Part shown: one piece after another, positions 52,367-62,097 of the stretch
Layout of the letters: the number at the start of each line of letters is the position of its first letter
How positions within the stretch are numbered: position 1 is the stretch's first letter
Origin: Halomicrococcus gelatinilyticus
Lineage (GTDB): Archaea > Halobacteriota > Halobacteria > Halobacteriales > Haladaptataceae
Direction of reading: 5' to 3'
Length of the DNA stretch: 64,000 nt
NCBI GenBank assembly: GCA_024227995.1
Contig: CP100465.1
Location: 868,001-932,000 of the forward strand
The notes under the pieces: generated by a model
What the model saw: only the letters and a program-made list of their open reading frames with translations
Told to the model about the DNA's origin: nothing
The model's database searches: none
Made by a program: the position numbers and the translations under genes

Positions 52367-53932
52367 TCAGGTCTCGACGACGGTCACGCCGGTGACCTCG
52401 AACCGCGCACCGCCGCCGTCGCCGTTCGTGGCAGCGACGTCCCACCCGTGGGCAGTCGCGACCTCCCGCACGATGCCGAGGCCGAGCCCCGTCCCCGTCT
52501 CGCCCGTGGAGTATCCGGGGTCGAAGACGGCCGCCTGGTCGGCGTCCGGAATCCCCGGGCCGTCGTCCGCGACGTACATCGTCCCCTGCTCCGCGTCGGC
52601 GCCGACCCGGACGGTGACGTCCGACCGACCGTGCTCGACGGCGTTCCGGAACAGGTTCTCGAACAGCCGCCGGAGCCGGCGTTCGTCGGCCACCACGGCG
52701 GCGTCCGTCGCGACGACCAGGTCCGCGTCGTCGCTCTCGACCGACCGCCAGCACTCGTCGAGCACCGACGGCAGGTCCACGAGCGAGGGGTCCTCGACGG
52801 CCTCGCCGTCGCGGGCCAGCGTCAGGACGTCGTCGATGATCGCCTCCATCCGTTCGAGGGAGTCGGCCACCTTGTCGAGCGCCTCGCTGTCGCGGTCCTC
52901 ACGAGCGATGCCGAGGTAGCCCGTCGCCACGTTCAGCGGGTTCCGGAGGTCGTGGGAGGTGACGCTGGCGAACCGGTCGAGGCGCTCGTTCTTCCGCTTC
53001 AGTTCGTCCTGTTCGTCGAGGGCGTGGATGGCGTAGCCGATCGTCTCGCCCAGCTCGACGAGGATGCGTCGCTCGCGGTCGTCGAACGCGCCCGGCCGGT
53101 CGGCGTAGACGTTCAACACCCCGTACTGGGTGTCCCCGTACGTCAGCGGGACGGCGATGCTGGCCTGGTAGCCGCGTTCCAGCGCCTGCTCGCGCCACGG
53201 CTCGAAGTCGGGGTCCGTGTGGATGTTCTGGACGACTTGCGGTCGCCCGGTCCGGACGACCGTGGCGGTCGGGCCGGCAGCGCCCTCGTCGACCGGGATG
53301 GAGATGGCGTCGAGGTAGGACTCGTCGACGCCAGCGGCGGCCCGGGGGACGATCTCGCTCGACGACCGGTCCACCTCGCCGATCCACGTGAAGACGTACG
53401 GGGTCGCCGACGTGAGCGTCTCGCAGATGTTGCTGTCGAGTTCGGCGCGGGTGTCGGCGGCCACGACGTCGCGCTCGACCTTGCGGAGCGTGTCGAGGAT
53501 GCGCGTCTCGGTCGTGAGCCGTCGGGTCTGGCGGTAGACCTTGTTCTCGTAGACGCCGATGAGCAGTCCGACGCCCGCACTGCCGGCCATCGTGTTCACC
53601 ACGACGTGGTTGACGTGGATGATGACGCCGCCGTGAGCGCGCTCGTACCAGACGAACAGGATCGCAACGAGGAACCCGATGACCATGATGGCGACCATCC
53701 AGCCGCTCATCCGCAGGACGTCGACGGACTGCAGGTCGCGGCGGTAGGCGTCCACGCCGGCCGCGACGATGACGAGCGAGATGAACGCCGGCAGGACGGC
53801 GCCGAACAGGAGCGCGCTGACTGGTTCACCCGACAGACCGTGGGTGACGGAGGCCGTGAAGAAGCTCAGCCCACTGACGACTATCAGGAGGATGCCGACC
53901 AAGCGCTTCGCGCGTTCGCCGACGTTCTCCAT
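52367..53932 (-). CDS. Membrane-bound GAF-domain sensor histidine kinase
   Basis: 521 residues. About four N-terminal membrane helices (LVGILLIVVSGLSFFTASVT, ALLFGAVLPAFISLVIVAAG, MVAIMVIGFLVAILFVWYER, VVNTMAGSAGVGLLIGVYEN), a GAF domain (about residues 160-300: TSATPYVFTWIGEVDRSSSE, ASIAVPLTYGDTQYGVLNVY), then HisKA with the phospho-His in FASVTSHDLRNPLNVATGYL and the ATPase motifs NLFRNAVEHG, VADDGPGIPD and GTGLGLGIVREV. No response regulator gene is adjacent, as is common in haloarchaea. Confidence 0.92.
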   Translation of the reverse strand: MENVGERAKRLVGILLIVVSGLSFFTASVTHGLSGEPVSALLFGAVLPAFISLVIVAAGVDAYRRDLQSVDVLRMSGWMVAIMVIGFLVAILFVWYERAHGGVIIHVNHVVVNTMAGSAGVGLLIGVYENKVYRQTRRLTTETRILDTLRKVERDVVAADTRAELDSNICETLTSATPYVFTWIGEVDRSSSEIVPRAAAGVDESYLDAISIPVDEGAAGPTATVVRTGRPQVVQNIHTDPDFEPWREQALERGYQASIAVPLTYGDTQYGVLNVYADRPGAFDDRERRILVELGETIGYAIHALDEQDELKRKNERLDRFASVTSHDLRNPLNVATGYLGIAREDRDSEALDKVADSLERMEAIIDDVLTLARDGEAVEDPSLVDLPSVLDECWRSVESDDADLVVATDAAVVADERRLRRLFENLFRNAVEHGRSDVTVRVGADAEQGTMYVADDGPGIPDADQAAVFDPGYSTGETGTGLGLGIVREVATAHGWDVAATNGDGGGARFEVTGVTVVET

Positions 53933-54120
53933 CACAGGACCATTCCTCGAACGCCGGGTTCTCGAGTCTATCCTAAGTAAATCACGGAATCTCGCCCCAC
54001 ATCCTGAAAGAAAATTATCGTGACCGAGAAACCATCGAGCCATTCCCGAGAGTCGGCCGGTCCCGACAGTAGAGTCAGCGTCCGAGGAACCACCCGCAGC
54101 TCGACCGCGCTACGACACCG

Positions 54121-55788
54121 CTACCCCTCGCCCGCGGTGTTCCGTTCGACGCCGTCGTCGACGCCCCACGTCGGCGACGGGGCCTCGTCTTCCCGGTGCG
54201 CGGTCTCCTCGACGCGTCCGGCGAGTTCCGCGAGCGTCCCCGTCGCGACCCGGAACGACTCTGGTCCCCGCTCCGCGGTGACGTCGACGCGGCCCCCGCG
54301 CGCCCGGATCTCGCACCCGTCCCGGACCGCCGAATCGAACCCGGACTCCTCGATGTCCATGGCGTACCTGAGACACAGGAGGACGTCCGGCACGAGCGTG
54401 TCAGCCTGGTCGAGCAGGTACGCGAACCGCCCGAGGACGATCCCCTTCCGGGTGGCCCGCCCGAGGACGTCCGCCTCGAACTCGACGACGTCCTGGCGGC
54501 CGACCGCCTCGCAGTCGCTGCCGCAGTAGAGCTTGCCGTCCTCGCGGATGCGCGACACGGACTGGGTCAGCGAGCGACAGCAGACGTTGCAGAACCCCTG
54601 CACCAGGGGGTCGTCCGAACCCGGACTCGTGACGAACCCCGACGCCGCGAGCGCGTCCTGCCACGACCCGAACCGGCTGTAGTAGGTCATCCCCGAGAAC
54701 GGCCCCTGCTCCTCCATCTCGGTGCGCTGCGGGAGTCGCCCGAGCGACGCCGCCAGCCGCCGCAGTTCGACGATCAACTCCCGGTCGCCGATGCCGTCCC
54801 GCCGGGACCGGCGCGTGTCGAGCCCCGCCGCCTCCAGCGCGGCGTTCCACGTCTCGTACCGGTCCAGATACGTCGCCGGACTGTGCTCGCCGCGCTCCTG
54901 GACGTCCTCGGCCGTCGGCGACCGCCCGAGGTCGTCGGCGAGCGACCGCAGGTCGTCCAGCAGCGCCCGCTCGCCGATCTTGCCCGTCGCGCTCCCCCGA
55001 TGCCTCTCGTCCGGGTCGAGTCCCGCCGCCGCAAGCGCGTCCGCCCACGACCCGAAGCGGCGGCGGTACGTGCTCGGGCTGTACTCGCCGAACTCGTCCA
55101 TCTCCGTCGTCGTCGGCGGCCGGTGCAGGACCGCCGCCAGTCGCCGGACCTCCCCGAGCAGGTCCTCGTCGGAGAGCCGCCGCGTCGTCGACGACCCGTC
55201 GGGAACGTCGGCCGCCTCGACCGCGGCCGTCCACGACCCGAAGTGCCGGTGGTACGTCGACGACGAGAACGCGCCGGACTCGTCCATCTCCGTCGACGTC
55301 GGGGCGCGCCCGAGCGACGACGCGAGCGACTCCAGTTCCGCCAGCAGTTCGTCACAGGACACCGCCGTGCCGCGCTGGGGCGGCGAGAGCCCGGCCGCGT
55401 CGACCGCGTCGCGCCAGGAGCCGAACCGGTCGGCGTACGTCGTCGGCGAGTGCGAGCCCTCCTCGCGCATGTCCTTCTTGCACGGCGTCCGGTCGAGGTC
55501 GTCCGCGAGGTCGCGCAGGTGGTCGAGCAGCTCCTCGTCGGCGTACTCGGGCTGGCGGCGCGAGTTCGGGGGGAGACCCGCTTCGACGACGGCGTCGTTC
55601 CACGACCCGAACCGCGACTGGTACGTGCTCGGGGCGTACTCGCCGTGCGCCGCCATCTCCCGCAGACTGGGCGTCTTGTCGAGGTCACCTGCGACGCGCT
55701 GGAGCTCCCCGAGCAGGTCGTCGTCGGAGAGCCGCCGCTCTGTCGACGTGTCGTCCCCGCCGGCGTCGATCTCGTTACTGCTCCCCAC
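54121..55788 (-). CDS. Protein with six homing-endonuclease-associated repeats
   Basis: 555 residues. Six tandem repeats of about 55-60 residues between residues 20 and 385, each with a helix, a D-L-x-R-x-P-T segment, a Y-S-P-S-T-Y and an F-G-S-W-x-D-A-x-x-A-A-G-L ending (for example YRRRFGSWADALAAAGLDPD). This is the HNH-endonuclease-associated DNA-binding repeat, but no HNH or GIY-YIG nuclease domain follows. Instead come a Cys cluster (CNVCCRSLTQ...LYCGSDCE) likely to bind zinc and a helical C-terminus. Probably a DNA-binding regulator. No ATG is available; GTG 55788 chosen, TTG 55791 possible. Confidence 0.82.
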   Translation of the reverse strand: MGSSNEIDAGGDDTSTERRLSDDDLLGELQRVAGDLDKTPSLREMAAHGEYAPSTYQSRFGSWNDAVVEAGLPPNSRRQPEYADEELLDHLRDLADDLDRTPCKKDMREEGSHSPTTYADRFGSWRDAVDAAGLSPPQRGTAVSCDELLAELESLASSLGRAPTSTEMDESGAFSSSTYHRHFGSWTAAVEAADVPDGSSTTRRLSDEDLLGEVRRLAAVLHRPPTTTEMDEFGEYSPSTYRRRFGSWADALAAAGLDPDERHRGSATGKIGERALLDDLRSLADDLGRSPTAEDVQERGEHSPATYLDRYETWNAALEAAGLDTRRSRRDGIGDRELIVELRRLAASLGRLPQRTEMEEQGPFSGMTYYSRFGSWQDALAASGFVTSPGSDDPLVQGFCNVCCRSLTQSVSRIREDGKLYCGSDCEAVGRQDVVEFEADVLGRATRKGIVLGRFAYLLDQADTLVPDVLLCLRYAMDIEESGFDSAVRDGCEIRARGGRVDVTAERGPESFRVATGTLAELAGRVEETAHREDEAPSPTWGVDDGVERNTAGEG

Positions 55789-56040
55789 CAATTTGGTGCT
55801 AGTGAGAAACTATCATGGTAAATATCTTCGGAGTGGTCCCAATAGATGCCGCGGGGAGACGATTAAAATAGGACCACCGTTTAATATAGTTTCTTCTCGT
55901 CGCGAGCGCACCGTCGAGCGATCCCCCGGACGATTCGGACGCGGCCACGGCACAGGAGCGCCCATGACATCCTACCGGAACTACCGCCGTGATAAACAAC
56001 CATTAGAACTGAAAATTTAAATGATAAGAGCAGTCGAAGG
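55789..56040. promoter_or_regulatory. AT-rich divergent promoter region with inverted repeat
   Basis: Between the divergent repeat-protein and ATPase genes. AGAAACTAT (55805-55813) and ATAGTTTCT (55886-55894) form a perfect 9-base inverted repeat about 72 bases apart. A TATA-like GATATTT on the minus strand (near 55829) suits the repeat-protein gene. Confidence 0.6.
56015..56022 (+). promoter_or_regulatory. TATA-like element before the secretion ATPase
   Basis: ATTTAAAT 19-26 bases before the ATG at 56041, slightly closer than usual. Confidence 0.55.
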
Positions 56041-58257
56041 ATGCGTATGGGACGCACTCACGCGGCAGCCCCGTCGTCGTCCGACGAATCGCCGCCGGAC
56101 CACGTCCATCCGCCGGTCCCGCCCGGGGACCCGGACGCCTGGTACGCCCCCGACGTCCGCGCCCAGCGCGAGTTGTACCCGGGCGTCGTCGCCACCGTCC
56201 GCGAGACGGCGGAGGGGTTCCACTACGACGTCCGCGAACCCGCGCTGGGTCCGGCCGACGAACGCGCCCTCGAACGCATTCACGACCACTTCGAGGGCGC
56301 GAACCTCCGGCGGCCGCTCACCCGCGAGGGTGCCGTCGAGCGCGTCGATGCGGGCTTCGACCCGAAGTACCGGCGCGTCATCGACCGCCTGACCGACCTC
56401 TCCCACGACGCCCGTCGGCGCGTCGACTACCACGCGCTCGCCGACCTGCTCTGTCTCGGCCGACTCACGCCGCTGGCGCTCGACGACGCCATCGAGGTGG
56501 CCGACGCGGCGGGCGACCACCTCGTCGTCCACACCGACGACTACGCGCCCGCCGACACCGACCTGCCGGCGGACGCCGACTACCTCGAACGGTTCGCCAG
56601 CGAGCGCGTCGAGACGCACGCAGTCGAGTTCCGCGGCTTCGAGGTACCGGTCGTCCTCTACCGCGAGCACCTGCTCGGCTCCGACTCGTTCGCGACGAAG
56701 TACGCCGTCCTCGAACCGAACCTGCTCCCCGGCGACGAGGAACTCATCGACGAGTGCAAGGAACGGATCTGGGAGACGAACGTCGACGGCGTCGTCGACG
56801 ACCGCGCGGCGTTCGTCCGCGAGCGCGCCCGCCAGTTCCTGTCGCGTCGCCTCACCGCGCGCAACACCCGGGCGTGGCTCGACGCTACGACCTACCGCCT
56901 CCGGACCGCTCTCGCGGAGTACGACCTCGCCGTCCCGCCCGTCGACCACCGCTTCTCCGACGACCGGCTGACCGACCTCGTCTACTACGTCCTCCGCGAC
57001 TACGTGGGGCACGGCAAGCTGACGGTGCCCATCCGCGACGGCCTGCTGGAGGACGTCGAGGCGAACCGCGTCGGCGAGCGCATCAAGGTCGTCCCGCGCG
57101 GACGGGTGGTCGGGCACGGCGAGCGCGTGCCGACGAATCTCGCGTTCGACGACGAGACGAGCTTCGTCAACGTCGTGACCCAGATGGCGGCCGCCGACGG
57201 CGTCGAGTTGAACGCCTCGAATCCGAGCGCGAAGGTGAACCTCTCGCCGGAGGGCGTCCCCAACGCGGAGACCATCCGGTGTGCGGTCGCGCTCCCGACC
57301 ATCAGCGAGGACGGCCCGCACATCTCCATCCGCAAGCAGGCACCGGAGACGATGACGCCCGTCGACCTGCTGCACAACGACAGCATCTCGACGGAGATCG
57401 TGACGCTGCTGTGGATGCTCTACGAGCACCACGGCGTCGCGCTGTTCTCCGGACCAACCGGCGTGGGCAAGACGACGCTGCTGAACGCCCACATGCCCTT
57501 CATCCCCTACTCGGACCGCCCGATCAGCATCGACGAGGGGTCGCGAGAAGTCGAACTCCCCCACGAGACCGGCGTTTCGCTCACCACGCGCGACCACGAG
57601 AGTGACTACAAGCGCGTGACGATGGCCGACCTCATGACCGAATGCAACTACCTCAACCCCGACGTCGAGGTCATCGCCGAGATCAACACCGAGGCCTCGT
57701 TCGCTACGTTCGCAGAGACGCTCAACACGGGTCATGGCGTTCTGGGCACCACTCACGCCGACGACATCGAGAAGCTCGTCAACCGGGTCATAGAGCAGGG
57801 GCTGCCACCCTACCTCCTCCGCGAGATAGACCTCGTCGTCTTCCCGCAGTACGTCGACGGCGACCGCTACGTCGGCGAACTGGTCGAACTCGTGAGCGAG
57901 GCGGAGTTCGCGGACTGCGACGGTCGCTGCGGGGCGATAGACAAAGACGACACCACCGTCTACTGGAACGCGGTCGCCTGGCGCGACCACGACGGCGAGT
58001 TCCACGTCGACTACGACCATCCTAGGCTGGGTGACGACGAGCGCGACCTCGGCCTCCACTTCTTCGACCGACTCGCTGACCGCACAGACCGGAGCGTCGA
58101 AGCCGTCGAGACGGAGTTCCACCGCAAGCATCGCTACGTGCAGTACCTCGAACGGGAGGGGGTCGCCGACTTCGACGAACTGTTCTCGTTCCTCGCCGAC
58201 CTCCACAACAACGAGACCGCGACCGTCGAACGCGTGAAGCGAGAGGTGAACGGATGA
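56041..58257 (+). CDS. Type IV pilus/type II secretion ATPase (TadA/GspE/PilB-like)
   Basis: 738 residues. Powers pilin assembly at the cytoplasmic face. N-terminal acidic region (WYAPDVRAQRELYPGVVATV), ending in the ATPase core: Walker A GPTGVGKTT at residues 471-479, an Asp box RPISIDEGSREVELPHE, Walker B VEVIAEINTEASFATFAETL and the His box VLGTTHADDIEKLV. Canonical secretion ATPases have R-G-E/D-E in Walker B; here EIN is seen. First gene of a seven-gene operon. ATG 56047 is an alternative start. Confidence 0.9.
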   Translation: MRMGRTHAAAPSSSDESPPDHVHPPVPPGDPDAWYAPDVRAQRELYPGVVATVRETAEGFHYDVREPALGPADERALERIHDHFEGANLRRPLTREGAVERVDAGFDPKYRRVIDRLTDLSHDARRRVDYHALADLLCLGRLTPLALDDAIEVADAAGDHLVVHTDDYAPADTDLPADADYLERFASERVETHAVEFRGFEVPVVLYREHLLGSDSFATKYAVLEPNLLPGDEELIDECKERIWETNVDGVVDDRAAFVRERARQFLSRRLTARNTRAWLDATTYRLRTALAEYDLAVPPVDHRFSDDRLTDLVYYVLRDYVGHGKLTVPIRDGLLEDVEANRVGERIKVVPRGRVVGHGERVPTNLAFDDETSFVNVVTQMAAADGVELNASNPSAKVNLSPEGVPNAETIRCAVALPTISEDGPHISIRKQAPETMTPVDLLHNDSISTEIVTLLWMLYEHHGVALFSGPTGVGKTTLLNAHMPFIPYSDRPISIDEGSREVELPHETGVSLTTRDHESDYKRVTMADLMTECNYLNPDVEVIAEINTEASFATFAETLNTGHGVLGTTHADDIEKLVNRVIEQGLPPYLLREIDLVVFPQYVDGDRYVGELVELVSEAEFADCDGRCGAIDKDDTTVYWNAVAWRDHDGEFHVDYDHPRLGDDERDLGLHFFDRLADRTDRSVEAVETEFHRKHRYVQYLEREGVADFDELFSFLADLHNNETATVERVKREVNG

Positions 58258-58294
58258 CGGCCAGGACGTCCCCGTCCGCGAGGGGGGTTGGCCA

Positions 58295-60217
58295 GTGAGC
58301 GTTTCGGAGGCCCCGGCAGCACGGGAGGAGAGCGTCCGCCACGGGGCAGGGTCGCTCGGCATCCTCGACCGCGCGCTGTACGCTCTCTTCTCGCGTCACG
58401 CCGACCGCTCGCGTCACGCGACCGACCGCAAACGCTACCGGGCGACGAACGTCACCGCGAGTTTCGACGTCTACCTCGCGCGGGCCTACGGCCTCTCGTG
58501 GCTCGTCTTCGGTTCCGCGTTCGCCTGGGCGTTCCTCGGTACGGTCGCGGTTCCAGCACCGGTGTTCGACAGCGTCGCGGCGTTCCTGCAGGACGGAATC
58601 CCCCTCGTCGACCGCGTCGGACTGCCGGCGCTGTCGCGAATACAGGGTGCGACGCTAGCGGCGTTTACCTGCGCGGCCGTCGGAAAGCGAGCGACCGTCT
58701 CGTTGGCGGGACTGCACCTGAAGTGGGCGGCCAGCGCCCGCCAGTCCGGCATCGAGGCAACGTTGCCGGGCGCCGTCCGGTACCTCCGCGCGCTCTCGTC
58801 GGGCAACGACGACCGCAGAGGGATGCTCCGGAAGGTTGCCAACCGCGAGGAGTCGTACGGCGAAACAGCGGTCGCGTTCCGGAAAGTGTTGAACAAGGCG
58901 GCGCTCACCGGAAGCCTGGACGACGGCCTGCGCATCGTCGCCAGGGACACGCCGTCGCGGGACGCGCTCGCGCCGTTCCTGCTGAAGTTCCGCGAACACG
59001 CCGAACAGGGGCCGGACGCGCTCGAACAGTACCTCGAGATGGAGAGCCGGATGCTGAGCCACCGTCAGGCGCGGTCGCGCGAGCAGGCACAGGACTTCCT
59101 CGAACTGCTGGCGGAGATGTTCATCGTCCTGCTCGTCCTGCCCGCACTGCTGGTCATCGTGCTGACGGTGATGAGCGTGCTGGCGCCGGGACTCGGCGCT
59201 CCGGTCCCACTCCCGTTGGTGACGCTGTCGGTACGGGCTCTGGTCGTCTACGGGAGTGCCGTCTTCATCCTCGTCGTGGGTGCTGGGGCGGCGAAACTGG
59301 TGTCGACGCTCCGACCGGCCGACCAGTCGCCGCCGACGTACCACCCTTCGGCGGCTCCGGGGGACGTGGTCCGGACCGCTCTGACCAACCCGGCGAACGC
59401 AGTCGTCGTCGTCGGACCGCTGGCCGCGTTCGCCGCCGCACTGCTCTGGACGCTGGGGTACTCGCGGGTCGACGTCGTCCTGCTCGCGTACGTCTCGTTC
59501 GCGCTCCCCGTGGGGCTGATCGCCGTCCGGCGTGCGTACCGCGACGACGCGAAGGACCGAGAGATACGCGACTTCGTTCACGCCGTCTCCGGGCACGTCA
59601 CGCTCGGGCGGCCGTTCTCCGAGGCCGTCGCCCGCGTCGCGCGCGACGTCGACCTCGGCGCGCTACAGCCCGACGTGAACGACCTCGCGTTCAACGCGAA
59701 CCTGACGACCCGCCAGGGCGATCTACGGCGGGACGCGCTCTCGCGGTTCGTGGAGCGCGTCGGGACGCCGCTGGCCGACCAGACCATCGGACTGGTCACC
59801 GGGACCCTCGACGTGGGCGGGGACACCGAGACCGTCTTCGAGACGTTGCAGGTCGAGATCGGTCGTCTCTACCACGAACGGAAAGCGCTTCGGTCGAATC
59901 TCCTCGTCTACGTCGCCGTCGGGTGGACGACGGCGCTGCTCGTCGTCGGCATCATGGTCGCCGTCAACGGATACGTGCTGGACAGCTTCTCGCAACTGTC
60001 GACGGTCTCGTCGGCGTCCACGGAGCTCGCGCTCGACCCGAACGCTGTCCAGCCGGAACGCGACCGGTTCCGGTTCTACGTCGTCACCCAGGCGACGATG
60101 CTCGCCTGCGGCTGGTTCGCCGGCTACGCGAGCCGCGGCTTCTACGAGGCGTTGCTGCACTCGGGAGCACTGGTTGCGGTCGCCTACTTCGTGTTCGCGG
60201 GGGCGGGAATGATATGA
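58295..60217 (+). CDS. TadC/GspF-like membrane platform protein
   Basis: 640 residues, GTG start. Two GspF-type halves: residues about 60-330 with helices near 65-110 and 270-330 (MFIVLLVLPALLVIVLTVMS, GAAKLVSTLRPADQ), and a second half from about 350 (AFAAALLWTLGYSRVDVVLL, TALLVVGIMVAVNGYVLDSF). The conserved helical domains include YLRALSSGNDDRRGMLRKVA. It is the inner-membrane platform that pairs with the ATPase. Its stop overlaps the ATG of the next gene by four bases. Confidence 0.85.
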   Translation: MSVSEAPAAREESVRHGAGSLGILDRALYALFSRHADRSRHATDRKRYRATNVTASFDVYLARAYGLSWLVFGSAFAWAFLGTVAVPAPVFDSVAAFLQDGIPLVDRVGLPALSRIQGATLAAFTCAAVGKRATVSLAGLHLKWAASARQSGIEATLPGAVRYLRALSSGNDDRRGMLRKVANREESYGETAVAFRKVLNKAALTGSLDDGLRIVARDTPSRDALAPFLLKFREHAEQGPDALEQYLEMESRMLSHRQARSREQAQDFLELLAEMFIVLLVLPALLVIVLTVMSVLAPGLGAPVPLPLVTLSVRALVVYGSAVFILVVGAGAAKLVSTLRPADQSPPTYHPSAAPGDVVRTALTNPANAVVVVGPLAAFAAALLWTLGYSRVDVVLLAYVSFALPVGLIAVRRAYRDDAKDREIRDFVHAVSGHVTLGRPFSEAVARVARDVDLGALQPDVNDLAFNANLTTRQGDLRRDALSRFVERVGTPLADQTIGLVTGTLDVGGDTETVFETLQVEIGRLYHERKALRSNLLVYVAVGWTTALLVVGIMVAVNGYVLDSFSQLSTVSSASTELALDPNAVQPERDRFRFYVVTQATMLACGWFAGYASRGFYEALLHSGALVAVAYFVFAGAGMI

Positions 60218-60933
60218 GCGGCCGTCTTCGTGGCCAGTCGGACGTGGTCGGCGTCGCGATCCTGCTGGGAGTCACGGTGGTCGCGCTCGGCTCGCTGACA
60301 GCGAGCATCGGCGCCGTCGTCGACAGCAACGCCGCGACCGCGGACGCGAACCGCGTCGCCGCCGACCTCGACCGCGCGCTCGAACCGGTGGAGACGACGG
60401 GCGTCAACCGCGGTCGTATCTCGTTCTCCCGGGGAGAACTCCGGACGGTCGAACGCGACCTCCGCGTGCTCGACGCGAACGGCGTCGTCCGTCGAGTCCG
60501 GGTCGACGCGCTCGTCTTCACCACCGAGAACAGGCGCGTCGCGTTCCTCGCAGGGGCGGTCGTCCGTGGAGCCGGCAAGGGTGGACGGATGGTCACACGG
60601 CCGCCCGTCACCGCCTCGCCGGACGTCCTCGTCGTCGGCGCACCGGAGCTCGACGCGTCCGACTTCGCCATCGCCTCAACGACCGGGAAGTCCGTCGTCC
60701 TCGGAACGGACGTCACCCACAATCGCACCACGCTCGGCGACGGGAGATACCGAGTAGCGGTCGAGACGGCCACGCCGGGTGCCTGGCGACGCTACTTCGA
60801 ACGTGCCAACGCAACGGTGACGACGCGAAACTTCGACGACGACGGAGTCGACAGTGTCGTTGCCACGTACCCGGGCGAACGGATGGCGTACCTCGTCGTC
60901 CACGAGATGCGCCTGGAGGTCGCCCATGGCTAG
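60214..60933 (+). CDS. Pilin-like protein 1 (DUF7289-like)
   Basis: 239 residues. RLRGQSDVVGVAILLGVTVV ALGS begins with a charged R-G-Q-S-D then a hydrophobic helix, the arrangement of archaeal type IV pilin N-termini cut by PibD. The mature domain has beta-rich parts such as RVDALVFTTENRRVAFLAGA. I recall DUF7289 for this gene type (not checked). Overlaps both neighbours. Confidence 0.75.
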   Translation: MSGRLRGQSDVVGVAILLGVTVVALGSLTASIGAVVDSNAATADANRVAADLDRALEPVETTGVNRGRISFSRGELRTVERDLRVLDANGVVRRVRVDALVFTTENRRVAFLAGAVVRGAGKGGRMVTRPPVTASPDVLVVGAPELDASDFAIASTTGKSVVLGTDVTHNRTTLGDGRYRVAVETATPGAWRRYFERANATVTTRNFDDDGVDSVVATYPGERMAYLVVHEMRLEVAHG

Positions 60934-61426
60934 CCGTAACCCCGCTGGTCGGGGGCGGACGGAACCCCGGCCCATCGACGACCGCGCCGTGAGCCCGCTC
61001 GTCGGCAAGGCGATGGAGGCCAGTCTCGTCGTGCTGTACATCGGCCTGCTTACGGCGACGCTGTACGGGAACGTCGTCCCGGAGTACCGGACGGCCGCCG
61101 GGGTGGAGGTCGGCGAACGCGTCCTCTCGAAGTCGGCCGAGCGCGTCCAGCAGTCGGTCCCGACCGACGCTATCGCTGTCAGGGTTCGAGCGCGAGTGTC
61201 GCTCCCGGACACGATACGGGGTCGGACGTACGAAATTCGCGCTGGAAACCGGTCGCTGTCGCTCGTCCATCCGAACGAGCGCGTCGAAACGACCGTGGAA
61301 CTCACGCTCCCCGGGAGCGTCGACGGGGTCCGCGGGACGTGGTCGAGCGGGACGCCAGCGACAGTGGTCGTACGACCCGGACCGGACGGTCTGATCGTCG
61401 AACTGAGACGGGGTGACCGACGGTGA
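60926..61426 (+). CDS. Pilin-like protein 2 (DUF7266-like)
   Basis: 166 residues. A positively charged N-terminus ending DDRAVSPLVGKAMEASLVVLY IGLL is followed by a hydrophobic helix, again pilin-like (R-A-V-S-P is common in haloarchaeal pilins). Extracellular domain with YEIRAGNRSLSLVHPNERVE. Overlaps the previous gene by eight bases. Confidence 0.72.
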   Translation: MASRNPAGRGRTEPRPIDDRAVSPLVGKAMEASLVVLYIGLLTATLYGNVVPEYRTAAGVEVGERVLSKSAERVQQSVPTDAIAVRVRARVSLPDTIRGRTYEIRAGNRSLSLVHPNERVETTVELTLPGSVDGVRGTWSSGTPATVVVRPGPDGLIVELRRGDRR

Positions 61427-62097
61427 GGCGCGCACAGATGAACCTCCCGGCGCTCGCGGTCGCGCTCGTCGTCCTGACGACGGTGACGGCGATGAGCCTC
61501 GGGATGGCCGACCGGGCGTTCGTGAGTGCCGAACGCGACGCGGAGTCGCGGCGCGTCGCCGTCGGCCTCAGCGAACGACTCGTTCGACCGGACGAGCCGG
61601 TGACGGTCCGTTCGAACGTCCTCGACGGAGCGGCACTCGACCGACTCGACGGGGACCGGTTGCGAACGCTGTTCCCCGTCGTCGCCGAACACGGCGTTCG
61701 CGTCACGGTCGGCGACGGGACGGTCGTCGAGCACGGCGACGTCGACGACGGCACCACGATCCGTCGCATCGTGCTGGTCGAACGCCGCCAGACCGTCAGG
61801 CTGACGCCTCGCTTCGACGCGACGCCGGCGTTCACGCTACCCCGACGCACACGAACGGTCGACCTTGAAATTCGACCCCCCGACGGAACGACCGTGACCG
61901 AGGTACGGGCCGACGGACGCGTCGTCCTCCGGAACGCGTCCGGACTGGCCGGGAACTTCAGCGTCGACGTCTCCCGCTACGAGACGGTCGAACTCGCGTT
62001 CGACGTCGAGGGGCAGCTGCCGACCGGCAGCGTCGAGGTGACCTACCATCCGACAGCAACGCGGAAGGCGATACTGGCGGTGACCGTCGATGCGTAG
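61423..62097 (+). CDS. Pilin-like protein 3 (DUF7263-like)
   Basis: 224 residues, GTG start overlapping the previous stop. N-terminus RRAQMNLPALAVALVVLTTV is a charged-then-hydrophobic pilin-type helix. The rest is beta-rich (PVTVRSNVLDGAALDRLDGD, RTVDLEIRPPDGTTVTEVRA). The R-R-A-Q-M start fits a PibD-type cleavage context. Confidence 0.72.
   Translation: MRRAQMNLPALAVALVVLTTVTAMSLGMADRAFVSAERDAESRRVAVGLSERLVRPDEPVTVRSNVLDGAALDRLDGDRLRTLFPVVAEHGVRVTVGDGTVVEHGDVDDGTTIRRIVLVERRQTVRLTPRFDATPAFTLPRRTRTVDLEIRPPDGTTVTEVRADGRVVLRNASGLAGNFSVDVSRYETVELAFDVEGQLPTGSVEVTYHPTATRKAILAVTVDA

Noticed and set aside
58254..58298. A 14-codon frame coupled to the ATPase stop
   Set aside because: Very short, low-complexity Arg/Ser/Gly peptide; the GTG start of the platform gene explains the sequence.
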